From Flavobacteriales bacterium (GTDB taxonomy: Bacteria; Bacteroidota; Bacteroidia; UBA10329): a DNA stretch of 34,921 nt. Both the position numbers and the translations under genes were made by a program. The notes under the pieces were generated by a model, which did not search any database, had not been told where the DNA came from, and was given only the letters and a program-made list of their open reading frames with translations. The stretch covers positions 1 through 34,921 of the forward strand of contig JAIPBJ010000028.1 in NCBI GenBank assembly GCA_021739625.1, given 5' to 3'. This document shows, piece after piece, positions 16,557 to 23,945 of this stretch (its first letter is position 1; each line of letters starts with the position of its first letter).

Positions 16557-17515
16557 TGTATGGCTCCCAACGCGATGGCCGTGTCTGGGCTGTCGGGCAC
16601 ATCGGCCACCCAGTCCTGAGAGAAATCCTCTGCCGGGGGCATGGCGATGGGGTTGCCAAGGTAGTCCGACCGCTTGCCGGGCCAGACGTGGGTGCGCCAG
16701 AGGTAGGCGATGAGCGAGGGCTGGTCGAGGTTGGGGTGGCAGTGGGGCTTCACCTCACGGGCGTGGTACTCAGGATAGAGGCTCCAATGCACCTCTGGCC
16801 GCATGTGGTGGATGGCGTGATAGCCGTTGTTGAAGGTGAGTATGTTGAAAAGCCTGCCCGTGAAGTTGCGCGAGTGGTTGTAGGGGTGAGTGTGGTCGCA
16901 GCCATCGTGCTGCCAATAATTGGTGCCGAAGATGCCCCAGGTGGCATAGAAGTTCGGGATGATGAGGATGAGCACCGCCAGCTTCCAGTCGATGATGAGC
17001 AGGGCGATCTTGAGTCCAAAGACCACAAAGGCCTCCATGGCATACTGCCGTGCCCAGCGCGGCTTCACCTTGCGCATCTTCTTGACGAACCGCTGCTCTG
17101 CGGCCATGATCTCGAACATCAACAGGAAGAAGAAGAAGGCCTGGTTGAGGATGTTCCACCGGAAGCGGGCGCGGGTGGTGCGGGCCGAGTCCATCGGGGT
17201 CTGCAGGTGCTTGTGGTGGCTCAGGTTGTGGCCGGGCACAAAACCGCTGACAGGATGGCCATGCACACCAGAGAGCAGCATCTGGAACATCCGGTTGAGA
17301 AGCAGGCTGTGGAACAGCGGTACGTGCACGGTATTGTGGACAATGGTGGCCACGCAGAACTGATAGCAGCAGTTGACGGCCACCACGGCCACGACCCACG
17401 GCCAAGTGAGCTGTGGGATGGCCCACCAGCTCGCGGCCATCAGTGCCGCGCAGCCCAGCACGGTGAGCAGCGTGAGCACATCGGCCCTATAACGGAAGAT
17501 ACCCTTTGTCTCCAT
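16553..17515 (-). CDS. Fatty-acid desaturase-family membrane di-iron enzyme
   Basis: A 320-residue membrane protein with the three histidine boxes of the desaturase/hydroxylase superfamily: HNTVH (~residue 60), HNLSHHKH (~96-103) and NGYHAIHH (~230), plus an extra His-rich stretch WQHDGCDHTHPYNHS. Such enzymes use a di-iron centre and O2 to introduce double bonds or hydroxyls into lipid chains. Hydrophobic helices lie between boxes as expected. The precise substrate (acyl-lipid, carotenoid or amino lipid) cannot be decided. It begins 39 bases beyond the nhaA stop and is followed by the type II thioesterase, a pairing that could point to acyl-carrier-bound substrates. Confidence 0.87.
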   Translation of the reverse strand: METKGIFRYRADVLTLLTVLGCAALMAASWWAIPQLTWPWVVAVVAVNCCYQFCVATIVHNTVHVPLFHSLLLNRMFQMLLSGVHGHPVSGFVPGHNLSHHKHLQTPMDSARTTRARFRWNILNQAFFFFLLMFEIMAAEQRFVKKMRKVKPRWARQYAMEAFVVFGLKIALLIIDWKLAVLILIIPNFYATWGIFGTNYWQHDGCDHTHPYNHSRNFTGRLFNILTFNNGYHAIHHMRPEVHWSLYPEYHAREVKPHCHPNLDQPSLIAYLWRTHVWPGKRSDYLGNPIAMPPAEDFSQDWVADVPDSPDTAIALGAIQ

Positions 17516-17554
17516 GCTGTCAATGAAGGGGCAATTATAGGAAATCTATAACCG

Positions 17555-18877
17555 TTATACCTTGACCACTGGCAGCCGTCTCAGCAGCAGATAGCCGGCC
17601 GTGCCCCCGATGAGCGAGGCGATTAGGATGCCCATCTTGGCCTGCAGGATGAACTCGGCCTGCCCCTTGAAGGCCAGCTCGGTGATGAACAGCGACATGG
17701 TGAACCCCACCGAGGCCAGAAGGGCCGCCCCCAGCAGATGGCGCCAGCCGCAGTGCTCCGGAAATCCGGCCCACTTGAGGCGCAGCATCAGCCAGCATAT
17801 TCCCATGATGCCCGCCACCTTGCCCACCAGCAGCCCGAAGATGACACCCAGCGTAACGGGGCTGGCCAGTTGCGACAGCACCCCGCTGGGGAAAGTGACC
17901 CCGGCATTGGCGAGCGCGAACACGGGCATCACAAAATAGGCCACGAAGGGGTGCATGCGGTGCTCCAACCGCTGCAACGGGGTGAGGGCCTGCTTGGTCA
18001 CAGTGCGGATCTCTTCGAGCACGTGCAACTGCTCGTGGGTGACCAGCGTGACATCGTTGGGCGCTGCACGGTCGAAACGGGTCACCAGTGCGTTGATGCG
18101 CTGCATGAATCCCTTGTCAGAGACCTTGACATTGGCCGGAATGGTGAAAGCCGCCAGCACGGCCGCAATGGTGGCATGAACCCCCGACATGAGGAACGCC
18201 AGCCACAGCCCGCCAATGCCCAGCATGGCATACCACACCACATTGCGCACCCCGAGCAGATTGGACCCGATGAGCACCACCATGAAGCCCGCGCCCACGG
18301 CCAGGCTTATGAAGTCGATGTTCGATGTGTAGAAGAACGCGATGACCAGCACGGCACCGAGGTCATCGGCAATGGCGAGGGCGGTGAGGAATATCTTGAG
18401 GCTCAGCGGCACCCGCTTGCCCAGCAGATGGATGATGCCGAGGGCAAAGGCGATGTCGGTGGCCATGGGGATGCCCCAGCCGTCATTCGTGTCGCCCGAA
18501 AGGTTGAAGGCCAGATAGACGAGCGCGGGGAGTAGCATGCCCCCCACTGCGGCCGCTATGGGCAGCACCGCATCGCGCGGATTGCTCAGTTCGCCCGCCA
18601 TGATCTCGCGCTTCAGCTCCAGCCCTATCACAAAGAAGAACACGGCCATCAGACCATCGTTGATCCAATGGTGCAGCGTCTTGCTGATGAGGAAATCATC
18701 GAACCCTACCGAAAGCTCATGTTGCCAAAGGTGATGATAGCCATCGGCCCAAGGCGAATTGGCCACGATCAGGGCGATGAGGGCCGACACGAAAAGCACG
18801 ATGCCACTGGTGGTGGACCGCCCAAGGAAACCCGCCAGCGGGTCGATGAGCCAGATGTCTATCGGTGCTTTCTTCAT
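17555..18877 (-). CDS. nhaA: Na+/H+ antiporter NhaA
   Basis: The 440-residue protein matches the NhaA family over its full length. NhaA exchanges cytoplasmic Na+ (or Li+) for external H+ across the inner membrane for pH and salt homeostasis. Seen directly are HHWINDGLMAVFFFVIGLELK, ATDIAFALGIIHLLG with the conserved Asp of helix IV, and ALAIADDLGAVLVIAFFY, whose adjacent Asp pair is the ion-binding/transport site. The cytoplasmic loop and C-terminal helices (SVGFTMSLFITELAF) are also present. The gene is divergent from the MATE transporter, with only 29 bases between start codons. A near-match -7 box (TATCTTCG) ends four bases before the ATG. Confidence 0.95.
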   Translation of the reverse strand: MKKAPIDIWLIDPLAGFLGRSTTSGIVLFVSALIALIVANSPWADGYHHLWQHELSVGFDDFLISKTLHHWINDGLMAVFFFVIGLELKREIMAGELSNPRDAVLPIAAAVGGMLLPALVYLAFNLSGDTNDGWGIPMATDIAFALGIIHLLGKRVPLSLKIFLTALAIADDLGAVLVIAFFYTSNIDFISLAVGAGFMVVLIGSNLLGVRNVVWYAMLGIGGLWLAFLMSGVHATIAAVLAAFTIPANVKVSDKGFMQRINALVTRFDRAAPNDVTLVTHEQLHVLEEIRTVTKQALTPLQRLEHRMHPFVAYFVMPVFALANAGVTFPSGVLSQLASPVTLGVIFGLLVGKVAGIMGICWLMLRLKWAGFPEHCGWRHLLGAALLASVGFTMSLFITELAFKGQAEFILQAKMGILIASLIGGTAGYLLLRRLPVVKV

Positions 18878-18906
18878 TCCACGAAGATACCATTGAGCGT
18901 TTTGTC

Positions 18907-20307
18907 ATGGGGACGGATAACCTGACCTTTGCGGCCCGTCCGCGAACCTTGTCCACAGCCCTCCCCAACACCGACCGCTCGTCCGAACTGGGCACTGCGT
19001 CCATCAACAGACTGTTGGTGCAGCAGACCGTTCCTGCCTCGGTGGGCGTTCTGGTCATGTCGCTCTACATGATCGTGGACACCATCTTCGTAGGGCGATG
19101 GGTGGGGCCGCTGGCCATCGGGGCCATCACGGTGGTGATGCCGGTCATGTTCCTCATCAGCAGCACGGGCATGGCCATCGGCATCGGGGGCAGCAGCATC
19201 ATATCGCGCGCACTGGGGGCGGGCAACACCGCCCGCGCCTCGCGCACCTTCGGCAATCAGGTGGCGATGACCGTGGTGATGGCGGTGGTCACGCTCATCC
19301 TCGGGTTCGTGTTCGATGAGCAGATCCTGCGCCTGTTCGGGGCTGCGGGCCAGGTGCTGCCGCTGGCGTTGGAATACTATCACATCATCCTCATAGGCGT
19401 GCCGTTCCTCGGCTGGGCCATGATGGGCAACAATGTGATCCGCTCGCAGGGATTCCCACGCGAGGCAATGATGGTGATGCTGCTGCCCGCCATGCTCAAC
19501 ATCATCCTCGACCCCATCCTGATGCTGGGCTTCGACATGGGGCTGAAGGGCGCGGCCTGGGCCACGAGCATCTCCTACATGGTCAGCGCCACCTACGTGG
19601 CCCGGTTCTTCATGGGCAAAAAAGTGGAGGTGCGCATGACGGCCGCAGACCTGCGCCTCGACCGCGGAATAGTCAAGGAGATCAACGCCCTCGGTGTTGT
19701 GACGCTCGCCCGGCAGGGGGCCATCAGCCTGCTCTACATTGTGGTGAACCACGCGCTGGTGAAGCACGGGGGCATCATCTACCTTTCGGTTTTCGGCATC
19801 GTGAACCGGTTGATGATGCTGGCCCTGTTCACCGTGCTCGGCCTCACACAGGGCATTCTGCCCATTGTGGGCTACAACTATGGGGCGCACAACTATGAGC
19901 GGGTCATCACCACCATCCGCAATGCGGTGTTGGGCGGCACGGGCATGGCGGCCTCCATCTGGGTGTTCGTCCTCATTTTCAGGGAGCAGGCCGTGGGCAT
20001 CTTCGGCAACGACCCCGAGCTGATGGCCCTCACCCCGCCTGCGGTGCTGCTGGTGTTCCTGGCCACGCCCATCATCTCTTTGCAGATGATCGGGGCGGCC
20101 TACTTCCAGGCCGTAGGCCGCGCACTGCCTGCACTGCTGCTCACGCTGAGCCGCCAGACGTTGTTCCTCATCCCGCTGGTGCTCTTGTTCTCAGACATCT
20201 GGCAGATCAACGGGGTGTGGTATGCCTTCCCCGTGGCCGATGTGCTCTCGGCCATCGTCACCACATGGTTCCTGCAAAGGGAGATCCGCAACCTGAGGGA
20301 AATCTGA
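18907..20307 (+). CDS. MATE-family efflux transporter
   Basis: From ATG 18907 the product has 466 residues and about twelve membrane helices in two halves, the MATE fold used for Na+- or H+-driven export of drugs and metabolites. Typical stretches are PASVGVLVMSLYMIVDTIFVG (helix 1), AIGIGGSSIISRALGAGN, and TQGILPIVGYNYGAHNYER in the second half. The frame stays open upstream to a GTG at 18865, which would overlap nhaA; I prefer the ATG. The first ~30 residues are a polar N-terminal extension. The stop TGA (20305-20307) directly abuts the stop of the convergent aldehyde dehydrogenase. Confidence 0.92.
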   Translation: MGTDNLTFAARPRTLSTALPNTDRSSELGTASINRLLVQQTVPASVGVLVMSLYMIVDTIFVGRWVGPLAIGAITVVMPVMFLISSTGMAIGIGGSSIISRALGAGNTARASRTFGNQVAMTVVMAVVTLILGFVFDEQILRLFGAAGQVLPLALEYYHIILIGVPFLGWAMMGNNVIRSQGFPREAMMVMLLPAMLNIILDPILMLGFDMGLKGAAWATSISYMVSATYVARFFMGKKVEVRMTAADLRLDRGIVKEINALGVVTLARQGAISLLYIVVNHALVKHGGIIYLSVFGIVNRLMMLALFTVLGLTQGILPIVGYNYGAHNYERVITTIRNAVLGGTGMAASIWVFVLIFREQAVGIFGNDPELMALTPPAVLLVFLATPIISLQMIGAAYFQAVGRALPALLLTLSRQTLFLIPLVLLFSDIWQINGVWYAFPVADVLSAIVTTWFLQREIRNLREI

Positions 20308-21729
20308 TCACCCCCTGCCCTTCACCAGCAGCTTGGGCTCCAACATGTCGCGCATGGCATACTTGACGCCCTCGCGGCCCAGACCGCTGTCCTTGATGCC
20401 GCCATACGGCATGTGGTCCACACGGAAGGTGGGCACATCGTTCAGAATGACTCCCCCGCACTGTATGCGCTCAAACGCCATGTCCATCTCGGCAATGCTG
20501 TCGGTATAGACCCCGGCCTGCAGCCCGAAACGCGAGTCGTTGAGGCTGTCGATGGCATCAGAAAAATCATCAAAAGCCTCTACTGTGATGATGGGGCCGA
20601 AGACCTCCTCCGTACAGACCCGCGCCTCCCTTGGCACATCGGAGAGGATGGTGGGCGCGAAGATGCCATCGCGCCCGAAACCGCCCGAGACCACCTTGGC
20701 CCCTGCGGCCACCGCCTCGGCCAGCCACTCGGCCACGCGAGAGGTGTTGCTGCTGTCGATCATGGCAGAGATGTCCGTGGTCGGGTCGGTCGGGTCTCCC
20801 CATTTCAGCGCTGCGGCACCATCGGCCATCTTTCGGCAGAAATCCGCGAACAATGAGCGGTGAACGAAGAACCTCTGGGCGTGGATGCACACCTGCCCCG
20901 AATAGGCGAACGCGCCCATCAGCAGCCTCGGCAGGGCCTTGTCGAGGTCGGTGCCTCCGGTGATGATGACGCCCGCGTTGCCGCCCAGCTCCAGCACCAC
21001 GCGCTTCTTGCCTGCCTGCGCCTTCATCTTCCAGCCCACCTCTGGCGACCCGGTGAAGGACAGCAGCTCGAAACGGGGATCGGTCACTAGCAGGTTGCCC
21101 GTCCCGCGGTCCATCGGCAACACGGTCACCGCTCCCTTGGGCAGGGCCGTCCGGCCGATGATGCCCGCCAGTTCCAAAGCGGAGAGTGGTGCGGACGATG
21201 CAGGTTTCAGAATGATGGGACAGCCCGCTGCAATGGCCGGTGCCACCTTGTGCGCCACCAGATTGATGGGATAATTGAAGGGGGCGATGCCCGCCACCAG
21301 CCCCACCGGGAAATAGCGCACAATGCCCTCACGGCCTTCGCCAGCGGGGCTGTTGTCCAGTTGAAGCACCTCCGCTGGGAGGCGCGTGGCCTCCTCGCTC
21401 GCCACGTGGAACGTCTGTATGGCGCGGTCCCACTCCACCAGCGCATACTTGATTGGTTTGGCACACTCCCGTGCCAGCAAAAGGCCCAGCTCCTCCCTCC
21501 TGCCCCGCATTTCATCAGCAATCTGGCGCAATGCCGTTGCCCGCGCATGCGATGGCATGGCCCACAGCGCACTCCCCGCCTGCTGCGCCAACGCGATGGT
21601 CTGCTCCAGCTCCTGCTCCCCGGCCAGAAACGTGGTTCCCACCAACGAACCATCGAACGGATTGCGCACCTCCAAAGGCCGCGTTGTCGTAACGTTCCTA
21701 TCGCCTATCAGCAGTGGATATTCTCTCAT
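20308..21729 (-). CDS. NAD(P)+-dependent aldehyde dehydrogenase
   Basis: A 473-residue member of the ALDH superfamily, which oxidises aldehydes to acids through a Cys thiohemiacetal. Landmarks in order: IAPFNYPINLVAHKVAPA and ILKPASSAP (cofactor and substrate entry), LSFTGSPEVGWKM, the general-base motif VVLELGGNAG, the nucleophile in YSGQVCIHAQR, and EEVFGPIITVE towards the C-terminus. The sequence style is nearest to GapN, lactaldehyde or phosphonoacetaldehyde dehydrogenases, but the substrate is undetermined. It lies alone on the minus strand, downstream of the HMA operon's terminator, with a perfect 10-bp palindrome (CTTCGCGAAG, 21748-21757) 18 bases before its start that might be an operator. 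Confidence 0.9.
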   Translation of the reverse strand: MREYPLLIGDRNVTTTRPLEVRNPFDGSLVGTTFLAGEQELEQTIALAQQAGSALWAMPSHARATALRQIADEMRGRREELGLLLARECAKPIKYALVEWDRAIQTFHVASEEATRLPAEVLQLDNSPAGEGREGIVRYFPVGLVAGIAPFNYPINLVAHKVAPAIAAGCPIILKPASSAPLSALELAGIIGRTALPKGAVTVLPMDRGTGNLLVTDPRFELLSFTGSPEVGWKMKAQAGKKRVVLELGGNAGVIITGGTDLDKALPRLLMGAFAYSGQVCIHAQRFFVHRSLFADFCRKMADGAAALKWGDPTDPTTDISAMIDSSNTSRVAEWLAEAVAAGAKVVSGGFGRDGIFAPTILSDVPREARVCTEEVFGPIITVEAFDDFSDAIDSLNDSRFGLQAGVYTDSIAEMDMAFERIQCGGVILNDVPTFRVDHMPYGGIKDSGLGREGVKYAMRDMLEPKLLVKGRG

Positions 21730-21797
21730 GGTCAGTCGGGTCGGTTGCTTCGCGAAGTTGCTGATTCTGTCGTTGTGGCGATTGCCAGAAACAGAAA

Positions 21798-21815
21798 GGC
21801 ACGGTCGCCCGTGCC
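21798..21815 (-). terminator. Intrinsic terminator after the HMA operon
   Basis: On the minus strand GGCACGG-GCGA-CCGTGCC forms a perfect 7-bp GC-rich stem with a tetraloop, followed by TTTCTGTTTCT. It lies 24 bases past the stop codon of the HMA lipoprotein gene, so it probably ends that transcript before the aldehyde dehydrogenase gene. Confidence 0.7.
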
Positions 21816-21839
21816 TCCGTCATCCTATATCTTGATGTT

Positions 21840-22253
21840 CTACAGAGTCACGCCCGGTTCCTCGGTGGTCTCGTCCTCTGCTGGCTCCACAGTGCTGTTC
21901 TCTCCCTCTATCGAAACCACCTTGTAGTGATCGCCCCCGTTCGTTCCCTCTATGCAGGCGATGATGTCCTTTTCGCTCAGCTTGGCAGCATCGAATGTGA
22001 AATATCCCTTGCCCGAGGCAAAGTCCACACGGCTCTCAGCCACACCTGTAAGTTTGGCGCAGTTGTCCTGAATGGGTCTTGCGCATCCGTTGGGGCAGGC
22101 CATTCCATCTATCTGCACGACCAGCGTGGTCGCAATCTCCAACTGGTCAACTGTGAGGGCCGGTTTCACATCCTCAACGGGCTCCTGACCTCCACATGCA
22201 GCGAACAGGGCTATGAATGCAATGGAAACAATGGAAAGAAGTTGCTTTTTCAT
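21840..22253 (-). CDS. Lipoprotein with a variant heavy-metal-associated (HMA) domain
   Basis: A 137-residue protein with a lipoprotein signal (MKKQLLSIVSIAFIALFAAC, lipobox FAAC, lipidated Cys20). Residues ~43-115 read like an HMA domain: VVQIDGMACPNGCARPIQ, then LTGVAESRVDFASGKGYFTFD. The classic metal site GMxCxxC is here CPNGC (CX3C), one residue wider. The acidic tail (Glu/Thr-rich) follows. It likely binds a soft metal such as copper in the periplasm, with changed geometry; this is inference. Its ATG overlaps the stop of the upstream HMA gene by four bases (ATGA), indicating translational coupling. Confidence 0.82.
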   Translation of the reverse strand: MKKQLLSIVSIAFIALFAACGGQEPVEDVKPALTVDQLEIATTLVVQIDGMACPNGCARPIQDNCAKLTGVAESRVDFASGKGYFTFDAAKLSEKDIIACIEGTNGGDHYKVVSIEGENSTVEPAEDETTEEPGVTL

Positions 22254-22468
22254 TTGAGTCTGGCTTTGTAAGTATCGCTGGAATTGATGTTGTCGATGAT
22301 GGACTGTGATGAGACCTTACCGCTGACGGAGATGGATACTTCCTTCGTTCCGAGATTCACATTGGCCGATGAGACACCTGCCACCTCCTCGGCCAACTCC
22401 TTGACGGCCCGCGCACAATGGCCACAGGTCATTCCATCTACTTCAAGGATGATGTCTGTGCTTGGCAT
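22250..22468 (-). CDS. Small cytoplasmic heavy-metal-associated (HMA) protein, CopZ-like
   Basis: A 72-residue single HMA domain: ILEVDGMTCGHCARAVKELAEE contains the canonical GMTCxxC site, followed by GVSSANVNLGTKEVSISV, the ferredoxin-like fold strands. Such proteins shuttle Cu(I) to P-type ATPases or other acceptors. The start at 22468 is set by the immediately preceding -7 box and by the usual HMA length; the frame continues upstream into the acyltransferase gene but without meaning. No copper ATPase is present in the window. It is co-transcribed with the HMA lipoprotein, suggesting a cytoplasm-envelope pair. Confidence 0.87.
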   Translation of the reverse strand: MPSTDIILEVDGMTCGHCARAVKELAEEVAGVSSANVNLGTKEVSISVSGKVSSQSIIDNINSSDTYKARLK

Positions 22469-22472
22469 GGGG

Positions 22473-22480
22473 CAAAGGTA
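22473..22480 (-). promoter_or_regulatory. -7 promoter box (TACCTTTG) for the HMA pair
   Basis: An exact TAnnTTTG match on the minus strand ends four bases before the ATG at 22468. With transcription starting about 3-7 bases after such boxes, the mRNA would be leaderless or nearly so. It sits in the 37-base gap between the acyltransferase stop and the HMA start. Confidence 0.5.
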
Positions 22481-22505
22481 GGGATGAACAGGTTGGCGAC
22501 AGTTG

Positions 22506-23084
22506 CTACACGTAGCGCTCGTCCAATGAGAATCGTTCTCTGTGCTTGGGCGCAATATTCCTGTAGAATGCCATGATCTTGCGCATGTCGCTGTCAATGT
22601 CCCCTGTAGGGTGGATGATGGGCCCCACCCCGGCACGCTTCCGGTCGTAGTCCAAGTATCCAAGAGCGATGGGCACACCGGCATTGAGCGCCACGTAGTA
22701 AAACCCAGTTTTCCACTCGGTGCGCAATCCCCTTGTTCCTTCAGGAGTGACCATCATCGCCAGCTGCTGATGTTTGGCAAACAGGTCTGTCATGGCCTCG
22801 GTCATGCTCTTTCGTGGATCGCCCTCCACTTTGGGCCTCCGGTCGATGCCTATTCCTCCGAATGCCCTGGTCAATGGCCCGAAAGGGAAGCGCAGCCATT
22901 CCTGCTTGATGGTGAAACGCAGTGGAATGTCCATCAGGTAGAAGGCAAGGCGGGCGTAGAAGAGGTCCCAGTTGCTGGTGTGGGGTGCTGCGATGATCAC
23001 GCAGCGGTTCACATCATTGGGGATGTCCTTGTCCATGGTCCATCCGAAGAGAGAGAAAGCGATGCGCGATAAGTGTTTCCACAT
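22506..23084 (-). CDS. 1-acyl-sn-glycerol-3-phosphate acyltransferase-family protein
   Basis: The 192-residue protein belongs to the PlsC-like acyltransferases, which pass an acyl chain to a lysolipid. It has the catalytic HX4D box as HTSNWD (His35, Asp40 with the ATG at 23084), the acceptor-site block GGIGIDRRPK, and the substrate-binding box TPEGTRG. It is a short form compared with ~240-residue PlsC, common among Bacteroidota, and may act on an unusual lipid. The frame extends to a TTG at 23108, but the -7 box upstream and the better N-terminus favour the ATG. It is divergent from the sphingomyelin-synthase-like gene, with 90 bases between. Confidence 0.85.
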   Translation of the reverse strand: MWKHLSRIAFSLFGWTMDKDIPNDVNRCVIIAAPHTSNWDLFYARLAFYLMDIPLRFTIKQEWLRFPFGPLTRAFGGIGIDRRPKVEGDPRKSMTEAMTDLFAKHQQLAMMVTPEGTRGLRTEWKTGFYYVALNAGVPIALGYLDYDRKRAGVGPIIHPTGDIDSDMRKIMAFYRNIAPKHRERFSLDERYV

Positions 23085-23105
23085 GGTCCTTAGGGGTTGA
23101 ACGGG

Positions 23106-23113
23106 CAAAATTA
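23106..23113 (-). promoter_or_regulatory. -7 promoter box (TAATTTTG) for the acyltransferase gene
   Basis: Exact TAnnTTTG match on the minus strand, 21 bases before the ATG at 23084 and within the 90-base divergent gap to the PAP2-related gene. Confidence 0.4.
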
Positions 23114-23174
23114 TGTACTCAGCGGGCAGTGCCCATTGACTTTGGACATGTAGTTGGTGTCACCTCTTCACAGA

Positions 23175-23834
23175 ATGCCCCGAATGCAGACCTTTGCCGC
23201 AATGGAATGGAAAGAGGCATGGTCGCACCGTAGTTTCAGGATTGGCCTGTTGGTCACGGTCGTGTCGCTGTTCACGGTTCTCCAGGTCATCATTCGCGTG
23301 ATGGACTTCATGGAGACACAGCCGGGGGCACAATTGCACGACCCCATTCTGGCCCTTCTGCCTCCAACAGATCTGACCTGGCCTCTCACCTTTCTCATCT
23401 ACTCCAATCTGATCCTGCTTCTTTGGGGAAATTTGTATCACCCCCGCGAACTGTTGATCTCCATGCAGACCTACACGCTGATGGTACTGACCCGCATTGT
23501 TACGCTTTACACATTCCCTTTGGAGGCTCCGGACGGCATCATCCCCTTACTGGACCCATTTGTGCAATGGAAAAGTGAGAGCGGATTTGTACACACCAAA
23601 GACCTCTTCTTCTCAGGTCACACCGCCACCGTGTTCATCTGTTTTCTCACCACCGTCAGTTCCCGACTGAGGATATGGTTCCTCATCGCTACGGCCCTTG
23701 TCGGATTCTTCGTTCTTCTTCAGCACGTACACTACACCATTGACGTTGTGGCCGCACCATTCGTAAGCTACCTGTGCTACAAAATGGTGCTCGTTACCAA
23801 CGAGAAGCTCGCCATGAAGGGAAGCCTTTCATAA
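23175..23834 (+). CDS. Sphingomyelin-synthase-like (PAP2-related) membrane protein
   Basis: A ~219-residue polytopic protein. Two segments mark the C-terminal PAP2/sphingomyelin synthase-like domain: KDLFFSGHTATVF and QHVHYTIDVVAAPF, with the two His and the Asp expected for phospho-headgroup transfer. Five to six hydrophobic helices surround them. In sphingomyelin synthases these residues move a phospho-headgroup from a glycerophospholipid to ceramide; whether this protein is a transferase or a phosphatase is open. The ATG at 23175 is chosen; other in-frame ATGs follow at 23187 and 23202. It is divergent from the acyltransferase, and both suggest lipid remodelling. The parS site and mnmG follow. 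Confidence 0.8.
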   Translation: MPRMQTFAAMEWKEAWSHRSFRIGLLVTVVSLFTVLQVIIRVMDFMETQPGAQLHDPILALLPPTDLTWPLTFLIYSNLILLLWGNLYHPRELLISMQTYTLMVLTRIVTLYTFPLEAPDGIIPLLDPFVQWKSESGFVHTKDLFFSGHTATVFICFLTTVSSRLRIWFLIATALVGFFVLLQHVHYTIDVVAAPFVSYLCYKMVLVTNEKLAMKGSLS

Positions 23835-23909
23835 AAGTCCCTGTCATCAAATTCCATCCTGCTTCCGTTGAACAACTCTATAGTACTGATTAACAATTAT
23901 ATATATCAT

Positions 23910-23925
23910 CGTTTCACGTGAAACA
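23910..23925. promoter_or_regulatory. parS site 1 (ParB-binding palindrome) upstream of mnmG
   Basis: CGTTTCACGTGAAACA matches the bacterial chromosomal parS consensus TGTTTCACGTGAAACA at 15 of 16 bases, with a perfect 14-bp palindrome GTTTCACGTGAAAC. It sits 20 bases before the mnmG start. ParB loads at such sites for chromosome segregation, which are normally close to oriC. Confidence 0.85.
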
Positions 23926-23945
23926 ATTCACTTCTCGGAAGACCA

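Noticed and set aside
16517-17551. 344-codon plus-strand frame opposite the desaturase
   Set aside because: Product is a His/Val/Gly-rich shadow, while the minus-strand frame has all three histidine boxes.
18874-19890. 338-codon minus-strand frame opposite the MATE transporter
   Set aside because: His-rich low-complexity shadow; the plus strand has twelve membrane helices.
21403-21412. CACGTGGAAC half-site in the aldehyde dehydrogenase gene as a third parS
   Set aside because: Only one arm matches; the other is TCGC instead of TGTT.
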